From: Trifolium pratense
Taxonomy: Eukaryota > Streptophyta > Magnoliopsida > Fabales > Fabaceae
NCBI RefSeq assembly: GCF_020283565.1
Contig: NC_060062.1
Coordinates: 53,466,439 to 53,530,438, forward strand
Length of the DNA stretch: 64,000 nucleotides
Direction of reading: 5' to 3'
The notes under the pieces were generated by a model. That model was not told the origin of the DNA, searched no databases, and worked only from the letters and a program-made list of their open reading frames with translations. Every line of letters begins with the position of its first letter. Within the stretch, counting starts at the first letter, position 1. Of this stretch, positions 55,796 through 64,000 are shown piece by piece. The translations under genes were made by a program, and so were the position numbers.

Positions 55796-58700
55796 TTAGG
55801 GACAATCTGCATTCTTGCCAGGTCCACCAAAGTATATGTAATTCCCCCAAATTTTACCATACTTTCCTTTTATAGCATAACAATTTTCTTTCTCCATTGT
55901 ATATTCAGGATCTGGCAGATCAATCCAGACGTTAGGAGAATTAACCGCAACTTGTATATTCCTAATATATGCAGCTTTTCCATAACCCTCTGTATCAAAA
56001 TGTCCACTACCCATTTGAGTAGTAGTATGAGACCCTGTTGATTTTAAATTTATTACTTCTCCACCAAAATGAGCAAAATATGCTTCACCCTTTAATTCTC
56101 TGAACAAGGAAGATGGCCAATATCCAACTATATTTCCTTTTCCAAATACAAGCCACCAATTACCAGTCTTTGCATGCTGTAAAAAAAAAAAAAAAAAAAT
56201 CAAACCGTTAATCACACACTTGTTTTTGCGATAAAGATAATCAGAGTTCGGAATTAGAATTTTTCATTCATTTAAGACTTTGTTTAATGTACATAAAGTA
56301 CATTAGTCTTGCATCACACACACGCGGACGTATGTTTTCACCATTCATCATATCCCACTTGGTCCAATAAACTTGTAACATACAAGACTTATATTATATC
56401 ACCTGTGAGCAATTCTATTATGGACACAACCCCAAATTTTTTATATATAGGAACACTCACATCAATGGTAAAAATTAAATTATAAATAATAAACGGTTTA
56501 TTTAGGTTATGTGTGTGCCTAAATTGAAATAGTTTGTGATTGTAACTATGGAAGTGTTTCTCATCATTTGTTGCGTCAAAAAAATATTATATCGATCACT
56601 TGTGTAGCATAGAACTAGCCATCTTTAAAAGTTAATTTGATAATCTCAACAGAATGTTATTACCTGTTCGATCTTTAAGGTCATATCATATTGTCGTCCG
56701 TTATATACTGAAATTGGAGCAAGTGTACCTCCAAGTACGATTTTCCTATTTGTTTGAACAAACCCTGAGCATTTCAAATTGTAGCACCCAGTTCCATAGT
56801 TATCAACCTGAAATTATTGTAGTGTATATAACGTTTGAATCAAAATATAAATTATTTATCAGCATACAATTATAATTTTTTTCACCTCAGTTACTTCAGT
56901 CAATTTACTTACCGTATAATAAATAAACAATCTAGGGCGGTCGTCTCCATATATAGTCCGACAGACCTGCTTAAAAGTTTATATTAGATTGATGGAAATG
57001 AAAAGTAGGTGGATGAAAATTTGAGAGCTTGTGGTGGTTTTAATTTGCATAAATCGTGTACTTTATCTTGATAATGGATAGTTGTCTACACTTAGTGAAC
57101 AAATGAATTTCAATTTACTGACAAAAAAAATCATTCAAAGAAAATTTTGAGATATATATGACTAAAAAGTTTAATCGATGTCCTATAAGTGTAGTTCAAA
57201 TGGTAGTTACCAGGGATATTATTGGAGTGGCTGGGGTTCGAATCCCGAATTCCACACTTCTCCACATTTAAATGTGTGAGACTCTAGCCACTAGGCTACT
57301 TAACAAATAAATAAAAATAAAAATAAAATGATTATTGCTACCACTTGAAGTAATAAAATCCTATTTTTAATTTGTCCACAAGTAATCCTAACTCAATTGA
57401 TAAAAAAATGTCGAAATTGTTAGGCTGGACGCTATGACAGAAGTTCAAATCCCGACTCCTTCACTTGTGTGTCAGTTTATGATGACTTTGTCATTTCGTC
57501 TATGGACAAAAATAATTTTTTTTTTAAAAAAATATTATACATCAACACTTATATGATAAATGATGAGAGTGATATTTAGCTTGCCTGCCAACCAGCTTCA
57601 ATAGTTTCTGAATCTTTAGAGCCTAACCATATTTGAGCCAAGCTGAATTCATATCGACTTTCCACTTTGGGAGCCCACACATTTAGGCTAGCCTTTGCTC
57701 CTGTGTACCCATCCCCTTCCACAGCAACAATTGCATGCTGTGTGGAACAAATAACAAGAATCCATTTGTTATATCATATTCAAAGTAGCATAAGGTTTAG
57801 AGAAGAATTGAGTATAAGGTTAATCAGTGTTTAAGCTTCATAAGATAAAAATAGTGAGCAAAGATATAAATAAATGAATTAAAAAAATACATTTTTTTTG
57901 CATGAAGATTTGGTATCATATCCAACCAAGATGGAATGATTCGTGGAACATCAATCCTACTAATAAGGGTGATCTATTTAAAGTTAGAATTTTACTCTAT
58001 ATTGAATTGTTCAATATAAAAAATAACATAATAAAATCTAAAACAGAGACTTTAAAGAGCACATTCACAGGTCATGAGTCTTTATCACTTGACCAACTCA
58101 TGTGAATTCAAAAAATACACTCTTATAAGAGCATGATGAAACAATAATTTATAAACATCAACCACGAAAATTAGTAATCACTTTTAATTGAAAATAGAGT
58201 TAAGTTAAAGATAGAAAATTGATCACTTTTTTCTTTTACAAAGGAAATAAATAGAAAATGTTTTTAATGCTTTTATCATACTTCGTGTTTAGAACCATCA
58301 GCATATTTTTGTCCAAATTTGCTAATAGAACCGGCTCTTAATATGTCCTGTTCAGTTATTCTTCTAATTGGAATTGTTCCTTCAGGACATGATTCTCCGG
58401 ATGTGCTCCACAACTGAAATACGTCACTCAAATTACTAGTTTGATTATGCTCTATTAGACTTTCTGGAGGATCCTGTATAAAAATATATACACATGAAAA
58501 ATTTGAAATATATATAATAGCTGGTTTACTTAGCTAAAAAAGTTATATATAAATTTTTTGTAATTCTATTAAAAAAAATAAAAATATATACCAATGGCTT
58601 TTGTCCTTTCAAAAGTGGATGGTCAAAAGCTGGTTGTTCATGAGTCAACACACAATCTATGATATCACCATCAGGACTCTGCATAAATGAATATATACAA

Positions 58701-59576
58701 ACAAAAAATTATATAAACACAATGACAAAGCCTATAAATTAGGGTCAAAGACTTAAGATTGTGTTTGGAATAAGTAATTAAATTTTAGAGAATTTAAAAT
58801 AAAAATAAAATAAAATGCTTTAATTGTATTCTCTTCATTTATAATTAATTTTTTGGTTTGGATAGAGTAATTTTTTTTTTTGATAAGCAAAGAATATTAT
58901 TATAAGAGAGTACAAGGGATACCCAAACCCTTACAATTGACATAAAAAAGTCAAGAACTTTGAATACAAGACATCGAGTCTTAACATCAACTAGAAAATG
59001 GAATACAAGCATTACGGCCATAACTTAGTTAATTTTTTGTATCAAAGAAAAACTTAGTTAATTTTTATAAGTTTAGCTTTTTTTAGGATAGACTAACAAA
59101 AATATAAATTTACCAATAATATAAATTTGAAAAAGTTGTGATTTAATGCTTTAACCCAATCAAACTCTATATATCCATACACAATGGTCATAAATCGAAC
59201 CATAATCACTACTTAAGTGGCCCAAAACCCTTAATTATGTGGTTTTTTTTTTTTGAAAAGAATTTATGTGGTATTTTATATTTAGTGTTAACAAAATATC
59301 TCATGAAATTCATTTATTTTAAAAACTCAAATTTCGTTATCGAAACTATAAATTTATAAATTTATAAATTACCTGAATTGTCTTAACAGCTGGTTTGTTG
59401 ATTTGTTGTAAATGGGTTGCAATCATCTTCTTCAACTTATAAACATTTTCCCCTTGTTGAAACGTTTGATTGGCCAATTGGTGGTTGCTTGTTTCTGAAC
59501 AATTAATAGGATAAACCAAAGAAACAAGGACAAGAAAATGTAAAAGGAGGTTGATGATTGGAATGCTAAAATCCAT
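55796..59576 (-). CDS. Neprosin-domain secreted peptidase-like protein, gene C (intact, 7 exons)
   Basis: Exons (minus strand): 59576-59373, 58678-58592, 58473-58282, 57737-57585, 56966-56913, 56807-56664, 56176-55796. The sum is 1215 bp, 404 residues, all phase 0. Five introns are GT-AG; intron 4 starts GCAAGC and appears to be a GC-AG intron. The start [14 protein letters not shown] gives a signal peptide. The activation domain has [13 protein letters not shown]. The neprosin domain has [54 protein letters not shown] and C-terminal YFGGPGKN. The Glu residues in EAGWQ and GGE are candidate catalytic residues of the G3 glutamic peptidase family. Expected to enter the secretory pathway. Intron 1 holds a LINE tail and intron 4 holds two SINEs. 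A close paralogue of A with the same exon plan. Confidence 0.9.
57181..57340 (+). mobile_element. tRNA-derived SINE in intron 4 of gene C
   Basis: Has an A-box-like TAGTTCAAATGGTAGTTACC and a B-box GGGGTTCGAATCCCG about 40 bases later, then a unique tail with CTCTAGCCACTAGGCTAC and an A-rich AAATAAATAAAAATAAAA end. Inserted in antisense to the gene. Family not named; the pol III boxes support the class. Confidence 0.65.
57377..57535 (+). mobile_element. Second tRNA-derived SINE in intron 4 of gene C
   Basis: A-box-like CCTAACTCAATTGATAAAA, B-box-like GAAGTTCAAATCCCGACTCC, then TGATGACTTTGTCATTTCG and a T/A-rich end. Same direction as the first SINE but a different family. Confidence 0.55.
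58867..59025 (-). mobile_element. LINE 3' tail in intron 1 of gene C
   Basis: Minus strand ends TTATAATAATATTCTTTGCT then TATC and an A-run (T-run at 58871-58881). A short 5'-truncated L1-type insertion in the same direction as the gene, with no coding part left. Confidence 0.5.
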
Positions 59577-59948
59577 TTTTGGTTATGTGTTGTCTTCTTA
59601 CATCAACTAATCAAACTTCTTTTATTCCCCAGAAACTACACAAACTTTTTTTTTTTCTCGGTTACAACTGCACAAACTTTTGTGTTCCTAGATTTTGATT
59701 TTATCTAACTTAAATTTGAATATATGGCAATTATTCTTAATTGTTAAAATATAAATTTAAACCCCTAACTAAAATAAATAATAATTATTAAAATAAAAAT
59801 AGTATTTAATATACTGCACGTATAGAATTATTTAATATTAAATTTTTTTGGTAAGTAATAATAACATTTTTTGGTCAAATTCATTTATTAAACATTTAAG
59901 GAAATACGTTAAATGCACCCTTTTGTATGTTATAATATTTCGAATAAT
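59577..59948. other. Upstream region of neprosin gene C
   Basis: AT-rich DNA, including a T-run at 59648-59658. The first 60 bases resemble the upstream region of gene A (ACTACACAAACTT-type words). No clear TATA box was identified and no gene is seen. Confidence 0.4.
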
Positions 59949-60113
59949 GCTAGCAACACACTCTTTAATGAACACACACCAACACACTCTCTTTTATTGG
60001 TTGAAATTCACATGGGTCACATAAAAAAATGTGGACCCATATAATTTTTATGGGACCCATATAAATTTTAACCAATAGAAGAGAGTGTGTTTGTTAAAGA
60101 GTGTGTTGCTAGC
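59949..60113. mobile_element. MITE, 165 bp, near-perfect inverted repeat
   Basis: Left arm GCTAGCAACACACTCTTTAA and the reverse complement of the right arm are identical for 20 bases and continue with ACACACTCTCTT, ATTGGTT and CATATGGGTC-like matches. No coding sequence. TSD not resolved. Confidence 0.75.
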
Positions 60114-60596
60114 ACTCTTCTAATATTTCAAAGGGAATTAATAGGTCTTTAACATGACGTGACATGCTTAGTGAGGGGGTAAATAAAAATTTGCTAACAT
60201 TATAGGGGTAAAATGACGGAATTTTATATTCATTATAGGGGGATAAATTGAAGAATTAATTAAAAAGAAAAAGAAAAAAATAACTAAAGATATATAGTAG
60301 AAAAAATAACATTAAATACTTCATTGATATTGTAGAATGACTTATAATTTATTACAAATTTTTTTGTTAAACGACTTATATCCTGTCAACTGGACTCTTA
60401 CTCAAACCTTATCCCGAAAACTAATAAAGGCTTAGTGAAAAGTCAAGACCAAAATTTATAGTATAGTGCTACAAATTCCGGTAGATTTTATCTCATGTGT
60501 TTGATATAAATGTAGGTGTCTAAGAAGAAGTAATGGTTCTCCATAAACAAACTTCTCTACTCTTAAATCAAAACCCTAAAAAAGCATTTCTTTAGT
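60114..60596. other. Intergenic DNA, nothing recognised
   Basis: AT-rich, no open frame of note, no repeat structure beyond two short AGGGG-containing phrases (60175 and 60237). It ends at the poly-A tail of the LINE on the minus strand. Confidence 0.45.
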
Positions 60597-61412
60597 TTTT
60601 TTTTTTTTGAAATTCAAGCATATCTTCATTCAAATGACAGAAGAGTTACAAAAAACATTAGAGTCTTCTAAAGGAAAGGCATAACCCAACCAAGACTTAC
60701 AACCAACTTGCACAGCACCCCTTTTTTACACAAGTTTTCTCTAGTGGGTAAAATATTTTTTGCTAACCTCCAAACAAAGTTCTTGACTCTATTAGGGAGA
60801 TTAATTAACTCGCCAAATTTCTTTCCACAAATTATCATTTGAATCATGAGATGAACTTGGTAAATTTTTCCTTCTTTCATTGCCTAATTGATGATAAGCA
60901 TAAGCTGACTGAACTGAGTACATACCATCCTTTTCTCCAAACCAAATGAAAGTGTCTTCCGAAAGCCTTAAGGATACAAGGATACTTACAATAAGCCTCG
61001 CTTCAAATTGATTAAAAATAGAGAAGATCAACTCTCTGTTCCATTGTTTGGTGTTTTGATCAATGCGAGCACTAACCAAATTAAAGCATCATGGTGGAGA
61101 ATCTTAACTTGGCTTTTAACTCTTGTAGTACCTCCACTAGGGAGCCAATTATCATGCCAAATCCTAACTTTCTCACCATTTTCCTCCTTTCACAATAACA
61201 TGCCTGACACTCATGATACTTCTCCATGCATAACTAGGCAAGTAGCCTAATTTTGCCTCAATGAAGCTTTCTCTTGGGTGATAACGACTTTTAAAAATTT
61301 TACCCATAAGAGCATTATCTGTGATAAGCCTACCTTTAACAAAGGCACTTTGTTCTTCATCAATTATGTCGGGTAAGATTTGTTTCAATCTATTTGCAAT
61401 TGTCTTTGTCAC

Positions 61413-62735
61413 TGATTGCGTATTTGCAATTGTACAAATCCGTCAATTGAGTAATAAAAGATTATCGATCCTCAGGGATTGCGCGATTGTAACAAAGAAA
61501 TTGTGTCTATGAACAAACTAAAATTAACACATATATTGGGGGTTTGTTTGAGTAGTTTGGTATTGTAAGAAAAACGTGCGAATTCAGTTGTAGATAAGCG
61601 AGGTAGGATCATCGGAATCACTTAGTCTATAGTCATCACATGCAAGCAATTATATCAAATGGAATCACTCAAGTGTTACAACTAGATCAACAATATGGTG
61701 AATCTCAATCTCTTGACAAATTCACCCTATCCGTTGTCGATACTCCTCCGATCTCTCAGATGAAAGCTACCGACTACGAAGTATTTGAAAACGCGTTGAT
61801 CGTTCGCTACACTCTATGTTTCAATCTCTCGACCGGAAACACTCAAGTGCTCAATGCATTCAGTTCAGATTTTCAATCAATATTCTCATACGTGATTAAA
61901 AACTAAGATCATTACAAAGTTGATCAGAAATTATAAAGCATTAAGAGTAGAATTGCATTGAATAATCACTTTACAAGAATAATTCCATAGGATAAGCAAG
62001 ATTATTACATGATAAAACTACATCCTAAGATCCTCCTAAATCCTACCTCTATATATGAGGAAGTTAGTTCCTCATAGTGACTTGATTCACTCCAAGCTCC
62101 AACTCCATGACAATTGCTTCCATCTTGCTGAATATCTTGAAGCTATCCACTTAATTCCAGGATCAGACCTTCTTGATCGCTCCAAATCTCAGAATTTTCC
62201 AACCCAGAACCAGAAAAATGGCTTTTCAATATATAGTAATTGCAACCACGCCGCGCGTCAGATCTATCACGCCGCGCGTGGTTGCATTTCTTCATACTAC
62301 GCCGCGCATGTAACTGCATCACGCGGCGCGTGATCAAAGCAGAGGCCACTGGTCTTCAACATAGCTTAATTACGCCGCGCGTGATGGCTTCCACGCCCCC
62401 GGCGTAGTTCAAATCTTTCATCACACCGCGCGTGATGATGACAGTGAAGAACCTTCTCTTGTCCAGGTATTACGCCGCGTGTGGACAGGTCCCCACGCCG
62501 CGCGTAATAGAAGCAGGTTTTTGGTTTCTCTGGTGCATGAATTACGCTGCGCGTGACCCATCACGCCCCCAGCGTAGTTATCTTGTGAACTTTCCTGCAT
62601 ATTTTTCTACTTTCTTGCAAACCAAGCAATCTTGCTTCTGAGATTTTTCTTGATTTTATTGCTTAAAACCTTCTAAAATGAGTCTAATGTTCCTCAAATA
62701 GGCATGGATTATGAGAGTGTGACGATACGTCATCA
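61413..62735. mobile_element. Solo LTR-like element, 1.32 kb, inside the LINE
   Basis: GTCAC at 61408-61412 and 62736-62740 is a perfect 5-bp TSD, and the LINE frame is continuous across one copy. The ends are TGATTGCG and CGTCATCA (TG...CA). There is no internal coding region, primer site or second LTR. It starts like the insertion at 36900. It contains an array of GC-rich near-palindromes (62246-62576). Family not identified; it could also be a very small complete element. Confidence 0.7.
62246..62576. repeat. Array of ACGCCGCGCGTGA-type near-palindromes
   Basis: About eleven variants of ACGCCGCGCGTG (both orientations, some ACGCCCCCGGCGTA or ACGCTGCGCGTG) are spaced 20-50 bases apart in otherwise AT-rich DNA, at about 62247, 62269, 62299, 62320, 62371, 62392, 62422, 62471, 62493, 62542 and 62562. 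Confidence 0.8.
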
Positions 62736-63066
62736 GTCACAATTTTCATCACAACATTACAAAGACTAATTGGCCGGAAATCCTTTGGAGATGAGGGATT
62801 TTTACATTTAGGGATAAGGGCAATAAAAACAATGTAAAAGATTATTTGGTGCTATTATCATGAAGTAATTTTATATTTTAAATGTATACTATATATCCTT
62901 TGCATGTATCATTATGAACAAAGTAAAATAAAATTGATTGAAGGAAGGAATTTTTGGGAAAGACATTGAAAGGATATACCAACAAATTAAACTTGTATAT
63001 ATTTTTTATTTCTCATTCTCTTTAGACAATTACAAAGAGTCCAAGTTGTATATGTTATTCTTTCTC

Positions 63067-63447
63067 TCAAGGACAGTTCTTATTCCTACCAGGTCCACCA
63101 TATAAAATGAATTGTCCCCCAACATCCTTATTATTCCCTCCTTTTATATTATAACAATTTGGTCGTTGTACAAAAAATTTAGGTTGTTCTGTCAATGAAT
63201 GGAATAAGTGATCAGTATTTACAACTACCAAATTCCTAATATATGCAGCTTTTCCCCAACCCTCTTCAACAAAATGTCCACTACCCATTTGAGTTGAAGT
63301 ATGAGATCCTCTTGGTTTAAAATTAGTTACTTCTCCACCAAACTGAACTGCATGTGCAGTACCCTTTAATTGTTGAAACATAGAAGTTGGCCAGTACCCA
63401 ACTACAATAGATCCAAATCCAAGCCACCAATTCCCACTTTTTGGATC
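63067..63447 (-). CDS. Neprosin gene D, last exon (gene continues beyond the window)
   Basis: A 381-bp exon, the same length as in genes A and C, with acceptor TAG at 63448-63450 and stop at 63067-63069. It encodes GNWWLGFG, YWPTSMF, QFGGEVTNF, MGSGHF, AYIRN and a C-terminal LYGGPGRNKNCP. The frame is open throughout. Exons 1-6 are not in the remaining 550 bases, so they must lie to the right of the window unless the copy is truncated like B. Probably a secreted neprosin-like peptidase, the fourth copy of the array. Confidence 0.8.
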   Translation of the reverse strand, partial: DPKSGNWWLGFGSIVVGYWPTSMFQQLKGTAHAVQFGGEVTNFKPRGSHTSTQMGSGHFVEEGWGKAAYIRNLVVVNTDHLFHSLTEQPKFFVQRPNCYNIKGGNNKDVGGQFILYGGPGRNKNCP

Positions 63448-64000
63448 CTACTCACATACACACAAAAATTAAAGTAAATTAAACCTTCAATAACTCCCTT
63501 TTTGTTTTGTGAGAAATTCAAATATATTACCCTCAGAGTGAAGACACATTTTAGTCTCGATTTTTTTTTAGTGATTCAATTCTATTTTATTTTTTGGTTT
63601 TCACCACCATTACTACAAGAAAATTGTGTATTGGTGTATCACAAAATCTGTGAGACTCAGAGAACATATATTGATTGAGCTTAGGGTATTTTGTTCACAT
63701 TAGCTTTAATATGGAAAAGTGAAGGAGATGTAAAAGAAGAAATTGAGAGAAGATTTAATAAAACAATAAGTGAGGGAAATGTGAAAGGAAAAAAAAAGAA
63801 GAAGTGGGAAATAAAAATTGGATAAAACTTTTTGTTTCAAAATTAATATACTCTATATAAAAAAAATTAAAAAATTTAGCGTCCAAATTTGGAGATGCTA
63901 CTTAAAAATTTAAATTAAAAAGGACATTTGTGTTCAAAAACGCTAAATTAAAAAGGACATTTGTGTTCAAAAAATAAATTATAAAAAGGACATTTGTGTT
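63448..64000. other. Intron 6 of gene D (partial), with possible CACTA end and 33-bp repeats
   Basis: Intron-like AT-rich DNA without exon 6. ATTACTACAAGAAAATTG at about 63611-63628 resembles a CACTA-type terminus. At 63908-64000 a 33-bp unit containing AAAGGACATTTGTGTTC is repeated three times up to the window edge, as in subterminal repeats of DNA transposons. An element may start here and continue past the window. Confidence 0.4.

Larger units (their letters stand above)
60597..62840 (-). pseudogene. Internally deleted L1-type LINE, split by a solo-LTR-like element
   Basis: The minus strand ends in an A-run (T-run 60598-60611). The reading resumes across the insertion: FIALIPKCKNPSSPKDFRPI then SLCNVVMKI (62838-62741), and [20 protein letters not shown] then [15 protein letters not shown] (from about 61407). 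It then jumps directly to [13 protein letters not shown], skipping the catalytic FADD part of the reverse transcriptase. The C-terminal zinc-binding region is broken into frames (61079-60801 and 60880-60668) with MYSVQSAYAYH and VKNFVWRLAKNILPTRENL. Confidence 0.75.

Noticed and set aside
57181..57340. A functional tRNA gene
   Set aside because: A and B boxes are present but no cloverleaf with acceptor stem can be drawn; it fits a SINE better.

Overview
The window is nuclear DNA of a flowering plant, most likely a papilionoid legume of the clover/medick/pea type (an inference from the style of the LINEs, SINEs and LTR elements). The DNA is AT-rich and introns are spliced. Host genes are sparse, and most of the 64 kb is nested transposable elements. 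There is no operon, CRISPR, rRNA or convincing tRNA gene. The only host genes I can support are a tandem array of four neprosin-domain (DUF239) secreted peptidase-like genes, all on the minus strand: an intact seven-exon gene A (6436-8771), a broken terminal exon B (11931-21307), an intact seven-exon gene C (55796-59576), and the last exon of gene D (63067-63447), whose 5' part lies beyond the window. The last exons of A, C and D are all exactly 381 bp. The models of A and C contain only phase-0 introns and give about 403 and 404 residues.

Region 1-6400 is a graveyard of small elements: a 0.8-kb Mutator-like element (MULE) with a perfect 9-bp target-site duplication (TSD), a CACTA-type terminus, a Copia gag scrap interrupted by a foldback MITE, a LINE 3' end, an LTR fragment and another foldback. 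Region 8800-11900 holds a slice of LINE reverse transcriptase between 235-bp direct repeats, plus half of a MITE.

Neprosin copy B is a single exon cut into three pieces. An 8.6-kb MULE (12112-20705, TSD TCTTTTTTA, roughly 0.5-kb terminal inverted repeats) and a 394-bp solo LTR (20762-21155) both sit inside it. The MULE carries a smaller element in its left TIR and a 2.2-kb tandem duplication of an inverted repeat with Helitron-like ends.

From 21632 to 55636 lies one four-level nest. The outermost element is a defective minus-strand Copia (Copia C) between neprosin copies B and C. A MULE of about 0.74 kb (TSD GAATTTTAG) entered its pol region and now spans 31.7 kb, because it received a 10.15-kb Sirevirus-type Copia (Copia A, 22302-32452, TSD GAATA) and a 20.8-kb degenerate Ty3/gypsy element (32669-53470). 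The gypsy element holds a CACTA transposon (37129-40597, TSD TAA) carrying long-chain acyl-CoA synthetase exon fragments. Its 5' LTR received a second Sirevirus-type Copia (Copia B, 43544-51802, TSD ATCAA). Copia B has apparently identical LTRs but has lost nearly all of its reverse transcriptase in frame.

Region 59577-63066 holds a MITE and an internally deleted LINE split by a 1.3-kb solo-LTR-like element (TSD GTCAC) with a dense array of GC-rich near-palindromes. All intron, TIR, LTR and TSD boundaries were read by eye; no database search or alignment program was used.
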